From: Oscillospiraceae bacterium
Lineage (GTDB): Bacteria > Bacillota > Clostridia > Oscillospirales > Oscillospiraceae
Length of the DNA stretch: 5,899 nucleotides
Direction: 5' to 3'
Assembly: GCA_016296565.1 (NCBI GenBank)
Contig: JAEDJB010000113.1
Span: 1-5,899, forward strand
Shown here: in pieces, positions 1-5,411 of the stretch
Layout: each line of letters opens with the position of its first letter
How positions within the stretch are numbered: position 1 is the stretch's first letter
The notes under the pieces: model-generated
Seen by the model: only the letters and a program-made list of their open reading frames with translations
Told to the model about the DNA's origin: nothing
The model's database searches: none
Program-made: the position numbers and the translations under genes

Positions 1-1409
1 GTCATGAAGTCCGCCGTGGTGACGGCCCGGAGGGCCAGGGTATAGTCGTAAGTCCGGCCGTCGCCCATGACGCCCACGGAGCGGGTATTGGTGAGGACGG
101 CGAAATACTGGTTCAGGTTCTTGTCCTCGCCGGCCTTGGCGATCTCGTCCCGGAAGATGAAGTCGGCCAGACGGAGGGTGTCGGCCTTCTCCTTGGTGAT
201 GTCCCCGATGATGCGGATGGCAAGACCAGGGCCGGGGAAGGGCTGACGGCTCACCAGGTACTCGGGCAGGCCCAGCTCCCGGCCCAGCTGGCGGACCTCG
301 TCCTTGAAGAGCATCCGCAGAGGCTCGATGATCTCCTTGAAGTCCACGAAGTCAGGCAGGCCGCCCACGTTGTGGTGGCTCTTGATGGTGGCGGCGTCTC
401 CGGCGCCGGACTCGATCACATCGGGATAAATGGTGCCCTGGGCCAGGAAGTCCACGGTGCCGATCTTCTTGGCTTCCTCTTCAAAGACCCGGATGAACTC
501 CTCGCCGATGGTTTTCCGCTTGGTTTCGGGGTCGGACACGCCGGCCAGCTTCCCCAGGAAGCGGTCCTCGGCGTCCACCCGGATGAAGGTAATATCCCAC
601 TTGGCAAAGGCGGCCTCCACCTCGTTCCCCTCGTTGAGGCGCATGAGACCATGGTCCACAAAGACGCAGGTGAGCTGCTTGCCCACGGCCTCCGCCAGCA
701 GAGCGGCGGCAACGGAGGAGTCCACGCCGCCGGAGAGGGCCAGCAGCACCTTGCCGTCTCCCACCTTTTCCCGGATGGCGGCGATGGCGGAGCGGCAGTA
801 GTCCTCCATGGTCCAGTCGCCCTTGGCATGGCAGACCTCGTAGAGGAAGTTCCGGATCATGGCCACGCCATTTTCCGTGTGGTTCACTTCCGGGTGGTAC
901 TGCACCCCGTAAAAGCCCCGGGCCTCGTCGGCGATGGCGGCGTTGGGGCACATCTCCGTGTGGCCCACCAAGGAAAAGCCCTCAGGAACCTTGGCCATAT
1001 AGTCGCCGTGGCTCATCCAGGAGATGCCCTCTGCGGGCAGGCCGGAAAAGAGCTTGCAGGCAGTATCGTAATATGTGGTGGTCTTGCCGTATTCCCGGGC
1101 GGTGTCCTCCTGGGCGGGGGTGACCAGGCCGCCCAGGTTGTGGGCCATCAGCTGACAGCCGTAGCAGATGCCCAGGATGGGAACGCCCCAGGTAAAGATT
1201 TCCGGGTCCACCTGGGGGGAGGTGTCCAGATAGACGCTGTTAGGACCGCCGGTGAAGATAATCCCGATGGGGTCCATGGCTTTCAGCTCTGCCAGGGGTG
1301 TGGTGTAAGGTTTGACTTCACAGTAGACGCCGCACTCACGCACCCGGCGGGCGATCAACTGGTTGTACTGGCCGCCAAAGTCCAGCACAAGGACGAGCTC
1401 ATGCTTCAT
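1..1409 (-). CDS. guaA: GMP synthase (glutamine-hydrolysing), 3' end missing
   Basis: This enzyme converts XMP to GMP in the cytoplasm using ATP and ammonia taken from glutamine, the last step of de novo guanine nucleotide synthesis. The first 469 codons are visible; from comparison with the family end, about 45 C-terminal residues lie beyond the left edge. The N-terminal class I glutamine amidotransferase domain begins [19 protein letters not shown] and carries the catalytic triad: Cys82 in GICYGCQ, with His172 and Glu174 in QYHPEV. The ATP-pyrophosphatase domain follows with the PP-loop SGGVDSS at residues 226-232. The dimerisation domain includes [14 protein letters not shown] and ends in the window at TTADFMT. 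The start is the ATG at 1409, preceded by an AAAGGGTGG ribosome site. A promoter about 40 bp upstream gives a short leader with no room for a purine riboswitch. No frameshift or missing catalytic residue is seen. The identification is very secure. Confidence 0.98.
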   Translation of the reverse strand, partial: MKHELVLVLDFGGQYNQLIARRVRECGVYCEVKPYTTPLAELKAMDPIGIIFTGGPNSVYLDTSPQVDPEIFTWGVPILGICYGCQLMAHNLGGLVTPAQEDTAREYGKTTTYYDTACKLFSGLPAEGISWMSHGDYMAKVPEGFSLVGHTEMCPNAAIADEARGFYGVQYHPEVNHTENGVAMIRNFLYEVCHAKGDWTMEDYCRSAIAAIREKVGDGKVLLALSGGVDSSVAAALLAEAVGKQLTCVFVDHGLMRLNEGNEVEAAFAKWDITFIRVDAEDRFLGKLAGVSDPETKRKTIGEEFIRVFEEEAKKIGTVDFLAQGTIYPDVIESGAGDAATIKSHHNVGGLPDFVDFKEIIEPLRMLFKDEVRQLGRELGLPEYLVSRQPFPGPGLAIRIIGDITKEKADTLRLADFIFRDEIAKAGEDKNLNQYFAVLTNTRSVGVMGDGRTYDYTLALRAVTTADFM

Positions 1410-1445
1410 GCAAAACCACCCTTTCTTTTCTTCCTATGATGGTCA

Positions 1446-1474
1446 ATTTTACTGCAAGGCAGGGAGAATTGCAA
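1446..1474 (-). promoter_or_regulatory. guaA promoter
   Basis: On the minus strand a TTGCAA -35 box (1469-1474) is separated by exactly 17 bp from a TAAAAT -10 box (1446-1451). The predicted transcription start near 1439 gives a leader of about 30 nt before the guaA ATG. The spacer contains a small CTGC-AAG-GCAG inverted repeat, too short to call an operator. The call is by consensus match and position only. Confidence 0.7.
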
Positions 1475-1574
1475 GAGCTGTCTTACTTCCATTCAAAAGA
1501 AATCCGGGGATAAGGGTGGGAGTTTCCGGGCAGACTGCCATAGGAACCGCCAGAAGGAAAGGAGACAGGCTCTT

Positions 1575-2255
1575 ATGATTACTGCGGTCGTTCGAACGGT
1601 CATTCTGTATCTGCTGATTATCGTGGGCATCCGCCTTATGGGAAAGCGGCAGATCGGCCAGCTGGAGCCCTCGGAGCTGGTGCTCTCCCTGCTCATCGCG
1701 GATCTGGCCGCCGTGCCTATGCAGGACTTCGGCATCCCCCTGCTCATGGGGATCATCCCCATTCTCACCCTGCTGTGCCTGTCCACCATCCTCTCGGTGC
1801 TGACGGTGAAAAGCATTCGGTTCCGGGCCCTGCTGTGCAGCCGGCCCAGCATTGTGGTCCAGGATGGACAGATTCTTATTAAGGAAATGGTAAAAAACCG
1901 CTTCACCGTGGACGAGCTCATGGAGGAGCTGCGGGTGGCGGGGATTACCGACCTGTCCAGCGTCAAATACGCCGTGCTGGAGACCACCGGCCGCATCTCC
2001 GTGCTGCCCAAGGCGGAGGAGAAGCCGGTGACGGTGAAGGATATGAACTTGCCCGTTCAGGACAATGGCCTGCCGGTGATTCTCATCAGCGATGGCCGGA
2101 TTCTGTCGCAGAACCTGAAGACACGGAACCTGACGGAAGCCTGGCTGAAAAAGCAGCTGCGGCAGCGAAATGTGCAGGATATCCGTCATGTTTTTTTGAT
2201 GACCGTGGACGAGAAGGGGCATATCTACCTGGCAGAGAAGGAGGGGGAGGCATGA
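1575..2255 (+). CDS. DUF421 / YetF-like membrane protein
   Basis: This 226-residue protein belongs to the DUF421 (YetF-like) family of membrane proteins, whose biochemical role is not established; Bacillus relatives have been linked to the spore inner membrane. The N-terminal third is hydrophobic, with likely membrane segments at about residues 4-22, 35-48 and 55-77. It contains the family-typical MGKRQIGQLEPSELVLSLL at 22-40. A soluble domain follows from about residue 85, with the conserved RPSIVVQDG (90-98), then LMEELRVAGI and the VLETTGRISVLPK stretch (134-146). The ATG at 1575 is preceded by AAAGGAG at 1558-1564 with 10-nt spacing. Length is normal for the family and the gene is intact. 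It overlaps the next gene by an ATGA, so the two are almost certainly co-translated. No convincing promoter was found between guaA and this gene. Family assignment is confident; function is unknown. Confidence 0.9.
   Translation: MITAVVRTVILYLLIIVGIRLMGKRQIGQLEPSELVLSLLIADLAAVPMQDFGIPLLMGIIPILTLLCLSTILSVLTVKSIRFRALLCSRPSIVVQDGQILIKEMVKNRFTVDELMEELRVAGITDLSSVKYAVLETTGRISVLPKAEEKPVTVKDMNLPVQDNGLPVILISDGRILSQNLKTRNLTEAWLKKQLRQRNVQDIRHVFLMTVDEKGHIYLAEKEGEA
2240..2250 (+). promoter_or_regulatory. Ribosome binding site for the DUF4363 gene, inside the DUF421 gene
   Basis: A purine run GGAGGGGGAGG lies in the last codons of the DUF421 gene and ends 1 nt before the ATG at 2252. Its upstream GGAGG (2240-2244) is 7 nt from the ATG and gives the better spacing. 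Together with the ATGA stop/start overlap it fixes the start and predicts translational coupling. Confidence 0.75.
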
Positions 2256-2632
2256 GACAGCTTTGGATCTCCGCCGCCATTCTATTGGGGATGCTCCTGC
2301 TGCTGGCGTGGAACGCCTGGTATTTTACCGGCTTTACGGAAACGCTGATGGAGAACATCGCCCAGGCCACCGCCGCGGCCAAGGCGGAGGACTGGACCCG
2401 GGCGGAGGACTTATCCGCCCAGGCCCGCCAAACCTGGCAGGACCACACGGGATATCTTCAGCTGGTTCAGTGCCACGGAGATATCATTGAGATCGCCGTT
2501 CTGCTGGAGGAGTCGTCAGAATACCTGGCCTGCCGGGACCTGGGGGAGTACGCCGCGGAAAATGCCCGGATTCTGGGGGCCGTTGAGCGCCTGCGGGGCT
2601 TGGAACGTTTGTCCGCCGGGACGCTGTTTTAA
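2252..2632 (+). CDS. DUF4363 family membrane-anchored protein
   Basis: A 126-residue protein of unknown function that matches the DUF4363 pattern from memory. It has one N-terminal membrane segment (about residues 5-27) with few flanking charges, then a predicted all-helical domain. The family pattern is visible as EDWTRAEDLSAQARQTWQDH (about 46-65), then the CHGDIIEIAVLLEE region and a C-terminal ENARILGAVERLRGLERLS helix ending near the stop. Such W..A...W..H and H-D/E-I-D/E-I arrangements are typical of this family, which in clostridia is commonly encoded directly after a DUF421 gene, as here. The ATGA overlap with the DUF421 gene means the two products are likely made in a fixed ratio and may act as a membrane pair. 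The domain probably faces the outside of the cell, but topology is inferred. The gene ends 9 nt before a strong terminator hairpin. Confidence 0.8.
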   Translation: MRQLWISAAILLGMLLLLAWNAWYFTGFTETLMENIAQATAAAKAEDWTRAEDLSAQARQTWQDHTGYLQLVQCHGDIIEIAVLLEESSEYLACRDLGEYAAENARILGAVERLRGLERLSAGTLF

Positions 2633-2641
2633 GGGAAAAGA

Positions 2642-2674
2642 AAACGGCTCTCAAACATGGTTTGAGAGCCGTTT
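2642..2674. terminator. Bidirectional rho-independent terminator
   Basis: A perfect 15-bp inverted repeat, AAACGGCTCTCAAAC (2642-2656) and its complement (2660-2674), surrounds a 3-nt ATG loop. The plus-strand side is followed by a T-rich tract (GGTTATTTCTTTTG). On the minus strand the hairpin is followed by TTTTCTTTTCCC. It therefore serves the convergent DUF4363 gene (stop 2632) and nrdR, whose stop codon begins 3 nt from the stem. It also isolates the two transcription units from each other. Confidence 0.9.
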
Positions 2675-2676
2675 GG

Positions 2677-3135
2677 TTATTTCTTTTGTTCCAGGAGCTT
2701 GTTCAGCTCGTCCATGAAGGTGTTAATGTCCTTGAACTGCCGGTAGACAGAGGCAAAGCGGACATAGGCGACCTCGTCCAGGCCCTTCAGCTTTTCCATG
2801 ACCAACTCACCGATCTGCTTGCTGGTGACCTCGCCGCCCAGCTCGTTCTGCAGTTCTTTTTCAATGTCGTCAGCTGCCTTCTCCAGCAGGGAAAGAGAGA
2901 CGGAGCGCTTTTCGCAGGCCTTGAGCATGCTGTTGAGCAGCTTAGTCCGGTCAAAGGCCTGGCGGCTGCCGCTTTTCTTGATGACAATCATGGGGAGCAC
3001 CTCTACCGTTTCGTAGGTGGTGAAGCGGTTGTGGCACTTGAGACACTCTCTGCGGCGGCGGATACTGGTCCCGTCGTTGGCGGGGCGGGAATCGACGACC
3101 TTGCTGTCGAGGGTGGCGCAAAACGGGCATTTCAT
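2677..3135 (-). CDS. nrdR: Transcriptional repressor NrdR
   Basis: NrdR is a cytoplasmic repressor that senses ATP/dATP through an ATP-cone and shuts off ribonucleotide reductase operons. The 152-residue product matches the family length. An N-terminal zinc ribbon has cysteines at positions 3, 6, 31 and 34 (MKCPFC and ECLKC), with the DNA-binding arginine-rich SIRRRREC between them. The ATP-cone covers roughly residues 49-139, starting [18 protein letters not shown] longer reading frame opens at 3165, but the ATG at 3135 is preferred: it begins the conserved MKCPFC and has AGGAGGT 9 nt upstream, which the longer start would bury inside the coding region. The gene lies downstream of tdk on the same strand with its own promoter, and ends against a bidirectional terminator. 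No ribonucleotide reductase gene is in the window, so its targets are elsewhere. Confidence 0.97.
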   Translation of the reverse strand: MKCPFCATLDSKVVDSRPANDGTSIRRRRECLKCHNRFTTYETVEVLPMIVIKKSGSRQAFDRTKLLNSMLKACEKRSVSLSLLEKAADDIEKELQNELGGEVTSKQIGELVMEKLKGLDEVAYVRFASVYRQFKDINTFMDELNKLLEQKK

Positions 3136-3144
3136 AGCGCAGCG

Positions 3145-3151
3145 ACCTCCT
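3145..3151 (-). promoter_or_regulatory. Ribosome binding site that decides the nrdR start
   Basis: The minus strand reads AGGAGGT, a near-perfect Shine-Dalgarno sequence, 9 nt upstream of the ATG at 3135. This supports that ATG over the in-frame ATG at 3165. Confidence 0.9.
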
Positions 3152-3181
3152 GAAACCGTGTACATTATTTATAATATGTAT

Positions 3182-3210
3182 AGTATACCATAGCCCCAGG
3201 GGGATTTGCA
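3182..3210 (-). promoter_or_regulatory. nrdR promoter with extended -10
   Basis: On the minus strand a TATACT -10 box (3182-3187) carries an extended TGG just upstream (3188-3190). A weak TGCAAA -35 box (3205-3210) lies 17 bp away. The predicted start near 3175 gives a leader of about 40 nt. The spacer contains a near-palindromic CCCCCTGGGG and the leader is very AT-rich, so either could bind a regulator. The -10 is convincing; the -35 matches the consensus at only 3 of 6 bases. Confidence 0.6.
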
Positions 3211-3243
3211 CCTGTTTTTTTCAAAAAAATGAAATTTTTTTCG

Positions 3244-3825
3244 TTATTCTCCCTGCTGTTCCCGGATTTTTTTCCGCCAGCAGCGGTGGCACATGGCAAT
3301 GTAGCTGTCGTTGCCCCCCAGAAAAACCTGGCTGCCCTGGGTGAGAATGGTGCCGTTGGCGTCGAAGCGGGCGTTTACCGTTGCTTTGGAGCCGCAGGCG
3401 CAGACGTTTTTGATCTCCGTGATGGAGTCCGCCAGCTCCATGAGCCGCTGGGAACCGGGGAAGAGATGGGTGAGAAAATCCGTGCGCAGGCCGAAGCAGA
3501 GCACGGGAATGTCCCGCTCGTCCACAATCTCCCGCAGCTGGTCGATCTGCTGGGGGGTAAAGAACTGGGCCTCGTCGGCGATGATCACGTCGCACTGGCC
3601 GGCGGCAGCATACCGCTGGAAGATGTTGTCCTCGGGGGTGATCACGTCGGCCTCCCGGGCCAGGCCCACCCGGCTTTTGATGATGTTGGCGCCGTCCCGG
3701 TCGTCAATGCTGGGCTTAATAAGCCAGACCCGCATTCCCAGCTCCTCGTAGTTAAACTGTGTGATCAGGGCCTGAGCGGATTTGGAGCTGCCCATGGCGC
3801 CGTATTTGAAGTAAAGCTTGGCCAT
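3244..3825 (-). CDS. tdk: Thymidine kinase (type II)
   Basis: This cytoplasmic enzyme phosphorylates thymidine (and deoxyuridine) with ATP, giving dTMP for DNA synthesis by salvage. The 193-residue product fits the family length. The phosphate-binding loop GAMGSSKS lies at residues 9-16 within LYFKYGAMGSSKS. The IIADEAQFF motif carries the likely catalytic Glu85. The C-terminal lasso domain has zinc-ligand cysteines at 142, 144, 179 and 182 (VCAC and CHRC), with GGNDSY between them. One oddity is that the usual glycine before the P-loop lysine is Ser14. The frame is open up to 4023, but MAKLYF at 3825 is the right start: it is where family homology begins and it has AGGAG 6 nt upstream. The gene is divergent from the nucleoside-type BMP lipoprotein gene and lies upstream of nrdR. 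It has its own promoter; no clear terminator follows it. Confidence 0.96.
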   Translation of the reverse strand: MAKLYFKYGAMGSSKSAQALITQFNYEELGMRVWLIKPSIDDRDGANIIKSRVGLAREADVITPEDNIFQRYAAAGQCDVIIADEAQFFTPQQIDQLREIVDERDIPVLCFGLRTDFLTHLFPGSQRLMELADSITEIKNVCACGSKATVNARFDANGTILTQGSQVFLGGNDSYIAMCHRCWRKKIREQQGE

Positions 3826-3831
3826 TTTTCT

Positions 3832-3836
3832 CTCCT
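3832..3836 (-). promoter_or_regulatory. Ribosome binding site that decides the tdk start
   Basis: AGGAG on the minus strand lies 6 nt before the ATG at 3825 and selects it over the in-frame upstream start at 4023, which lies beyond the predicted transcription start. Confidence 0.85.
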
Positions 3837-3869
3837 GCCTTTGTGCCTCATGTGTGGGATTGCGGGGGT

Positions 3870-3898
3870 ATTCTATCATATCCCCGGGAACAATGCAA
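3870..3898 (-). promoter_or_regulatory. tdk promoter with extended -10
   Basis: Minus strand: a TTGCAT -35 (3893-3898), 17-bp spacer and TAGAAT -10 (3870-3875) with an extended TGA in front. The predicted start near 3863 gives a leader of about 38 nt, which excludes the longer tdk reading frame. The spacer holds CCCGGGG followed by TATG, resembling the nrdR promoter spacer. Confidence 0.75.
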
Positions 3899-3960
3899 AT
3901 TTCTTTCCGACGAGTTTTTGTCCTAAATGTTAAAAAAGATGGGGAGTTACTTCCAGATAC

Positions 3961-3989
3961 TTGATTGATGCGTACAGAGATGATATAAT
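3961..3989 (+). promoter_or_regulatory. Promoter of the BMP lipoprotein gene
   Basis: A TTGATT -35 (3961-3966), a 17-bp spacer and a perfect TATAAT -10 (3984-3989) preceded by an extended TGA make this one of the two best promoters in the window. The predicted start near 3996 gives a leader of about 70 nt. It is oriented back to back with the tdk promoter, with 62 bp between the two -35 boxes. Confidence 0.85.
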
Positions 3990-4002
3990 CCATCTGTCCA
4001 AC

Positions 4003-4023
4003 ATGCGGCGGTTCCCGCCGCAT
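4003..4023 (+). promoter_or_regulatory. 5' leader hairpin of the BMP lipoprotein transcript
   Basis: A perfect 9-bp GC-rich inverted repeat, ATGCGGCGG (4003-4011) and CCGCCGCAT (4015-4023), encloses a TTC loop. It starts about 7 nt after the predicted transcription start. No T-run follows, so it is not a rho-independent terminator. A stabilising 5' stem-loop or a DNA operator are the likeliest roles. Confidence 0.6.
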
Positions 4024-4048
4024 CCGATCCTGAATAAAAATTGGAAAC

Positions 4049-4054
4049 GGAGGA
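4049..4054 (+). promoter_or_regulatory. Ribosome binding site of the BMP lipoprotein gene
   Basis: GGAGGA lies 11 nt before the ATG at 4066, a slightly long spacing. It selects this start over in-frame ATGs at 3961 and 4003: the first lies in the promoter and the second inside the leader hairpin. Confidence 0.8.
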
Positions 4055-4065
4055 ATTCACACAAA

Positions 4066-5232
4066 ATGAAGAAGATTCTTGCTCTGCTGCTCGCCCTGGT
4101 GATGGCCATCGGCCTGTGCGCCTGCGGCGGCGGCGAAACCGCACCCGCGGAAGAGACTGAGACCCCTGCTGCCGAGACCGGCACCGAGGTGGCTTCCGCT
4201 GACGACATCCCCGACACCATGACCTCTGAAGACGGCAAGTATGAAGTCGCTTTCGTCACTGACGTGGGCCAGCTGAAGGACAAGTCCTTCAACCAGGGTA
4301 CCTATGACGGCGTGAAGCTCTATGCTGCCGCCAACGACCTGTCCTACAAGTATTATCAGCCCGCCAACGGCGACCAGGCTACCGACGACGACCGCTACGA
4401 GGCCATGAAGGCCGCTGTGGACGGCGGCGCCAAGGTGGTTGTCTGCGCCGGCTTCCTGCAGGAGGCCGCTCTGACCCAGGCTGCCATCGACTTCCCCGAG
4501 ACCCAGTTCATCTTCGTGGACGGTTATCCCGTGAACGGCGCAGACGGCCAGCCCCTGACCAACGTGGCCGGCATCGCTTTCCAGGAAGAGCAGCCCGGTT
4601 ACTTCGCCGGCTACGCTGCTGTCATGGACGGCTACACCAAGCTGGGCTTCTGCGGCGGCGGCGGCGGCACCAACCCCGCTTGCTGCCGGTATGGCTATGG
4701 CTTCATCCAGGGCGCCAACGCAGCTGCTGCTGAGAAGGACGTCCAGGTGGAAGTGAACTACTCCTGGCAGTATGGCGCCAGCTTCAGCGCCTCCCCCGAG
4801 CTGCAGACCATGGCTACCGGCTGGTATGAGGCCGGCACCGAGGTTATCTTTGCCTGCGGTGGCTCCATGTTCCAGTCCATTGCTTCCGCTGCTTCCGCCA
4901 GCGACGGCGCTGTGATCGGTGTTGACGTGGACCAGTCCACCGAGTCCGACACCGTTATCACCTCCGCTATGAAGGGCCTGTCCGACGCAGTGCAGTGGGC
5001 TCTGGCCAAGGCTTATGATGGCAGCTTCTCTGAAATCGGCGGCGTTGGCACCTCCCTGGGCGTGGCGCAGAACGCAGTTGGCCTGCCCACCGAGACCTGG
5101 AGCCTGGAGACCTTCACCGTGGAAGAGTATGAAGCTCTGTACCAGAAGATCGCTGACGGCACCCTGGTTGTGGACGCTGACTTCAACAACCTGGAGCAGG
5201 AGTACTCCAACCTGACCCTGAACATCATCTGA
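4066..5232 (+). CDS. BMP-family ABC transporter substrate-binding lipoprotein
   Basis: This is a 388-residue extracellular lipoprotein that captures solute for an ABC importer; family members characterised in other bacteria (BmpA/PnrA, NupN types) bind nucleosides. The signal peptide MKKILALLLALVMAIGLCAC has a lipobox LCAC with Cys20 as the lipidated residue. A Gly/Glu/Thr-rich acidic linker runs to about residue 55. The binding domain then starts with YEVAFVTDVGQLKDKSFNQG, whose DVGQ (66-69) and DKSFNQ (72-77) are the BMP hallmark. Later hallmarks are FPETQFIFVDG, the AGIAFQEEQPGYFAGYAA stretch and GYGFIQGA. An unusual Cys196-Gly5 run with a vicinal Cys206-Cys207 pair lies near the expected ligand pocket. 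Alternating GCC/GCT alanine codons and few rare codons suggest high expression. The gene is followed by a terminator and then the transporter ATPase gene. The exact substrate is inferred. Confidence 0.93.
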   Translation: MKKILALLLALVMAIGLCACGGGETAPAEETETPAAETGTEVASADDIPDTMTSEDGKYEVAFVTDVGQLKDKSFNQGTYDGVKLYAAANDLSYKYYQPANGDQATDDDRYEAMKAAVDGGAKVVVCAGFLQEAALTQAAIDFPETQFIFVDGYPVNGADGQPLTNVAGIAFQEEQPGYFAGYAAVMDGYTKLGFCGGGGGTNPACCRYGYGFIQGANAAAAEKDVQVEVNYSWQYGASFSASPELQTMATGWYEAGTEVIFACGGSMFQSIASAASASDGAVIGVDVDQSTESDTVITSAMKGLSDAVQWALAKAYDGSFSEIGGVGTSLGVAQNAVGLPTETWSLETFTVEEYEALYQKIADGTLVVDADFNNLEQEYSNLTLNII

Positions 5233-5258
5233 TTATCCGGATTTTTCAGGAAATTTCC

Positions 5259-5300
5259 AAGAGATGGGAAAGTTTTTCTTTCCCATCTCTTTTCTTTTAT
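5259..5300 (+). terminator. Rho-independent terminator between lipoprotein and ATPase genes
   Basis: AAGAGATGGGAAAG (5259-5272) and CTTTCCCATCTCTT (5278-5291) form a perfect 14-bp stem with a five-T loop, followed by a T-rich tract (TTCTTTTAT, then another TTTTTT run at 5304-5309). It begins 26 nt after the lipoprotein stop codon. It lies inside a transporter locus, so it probably makes the binding protein's transcript more abundant than the downstream genes. Confidence 0.92.
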
Positions 5301-5330
5301 TGCTTTTTTCCTGGAAATGCACCGGGAAAC

Positions 5331-5359
5331 TTGCAACTTTTTATGGCGGACGGTATAAT
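5331..5359 (+). promoter_or_regulatory. Promoter of the ABC transporter ATPase gene
   Basis: TTGCAA (5331-5336), a 17-bp spacer and a perfect TATAAT (5354-5359) lie just downstream of the terminator. The predicted start near 5366 gives a leader of about 45 nt. This allows the ATPase and any later permease genes to be transcribed independently of the lipoprotein gene. Confidence 0.82.
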
Positions 5360-5373
5360 AATAAAATACTACC

Positions 5374-5385
5374 CCCCAATTGGGG
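5374..5385 (+). promoter_or_regulatory. CCCCAATTGGGG palindrome at the ATPase transcript start
   Basis: A perfect 12-bp palindrome begins 14 bp after the -10 box, about 7 nt inside the predicted transcript. As RNA it could form a 4-bp GC stem with an AAUU loop; as DNA it could be a repressor site. Its position relative to the -10 nearly equals that of the hairpin in the lipoprotein leader. Confidence 0.45.
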
Positions 5386-5411
5386 AGAAACGAGAGAAAG
5401 TAGGTGACGGC

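Noticed and set aside
372..1439. Long plus-strand open frame (355 codons) opposite guaA
   Set aside because: It is the antisense shadow of guaA, whose minus-strand frame shows all catalytic motifs; the GC-rich third positions keep the opposite strand open.
1410..1439. Purine riboswitch or long regulatory leader before guaA
   Set aside because: The predicted leader is only about 30 nt and contains no riboswitch-like paired elements.
1435..1560. Promoter for the DUF421-DUF4363 unit (TATGAT at 1435-1440 and other candidates)
   Set aside because: No candidate -10 has an acceptable -35 at 16-18 bp on the plus strand, so none is reported; a promoter must exist but cannot be placed.
1449..2222. 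Minus-strand open frame of 257 codons opposite the DUF421 gene
   Set aside because: It runs through the guaA promoter and has His/Gln-rich shadow composition; the plus-strand frame matches a known family.
2662..3153. Plus-strand open frame opposite nrdR
   Set aside because: Antisense shadow of nrdR; the minus frame has the zinc ribbon, ATP-cone and a strong ribosome site.
3212..3243. A/T-run hairpin as a terminator for tdk
   Set aside because: The only stem is seven A-T pairs, followed on the minus strand by a run of A rather than T. Structure is weak and the tracts are simple homopolymers, so tdk transcripts may read into nrdR.
3229..3933. Plus-strand open frame of 234 codons opposite tdk
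   Set aside because: Antisense shadow of tdk; it has no ribosome site and no recognisable domain.
4003..4065. In-frame ATG at 4003 as an upstream start or leader peptide for the BMP gene
   Set aside because: It lies in the leader hairpin, has no ribosome site, and would put about 21 charged and proline-containing residues before a perfect lipoprotein signal peptide.
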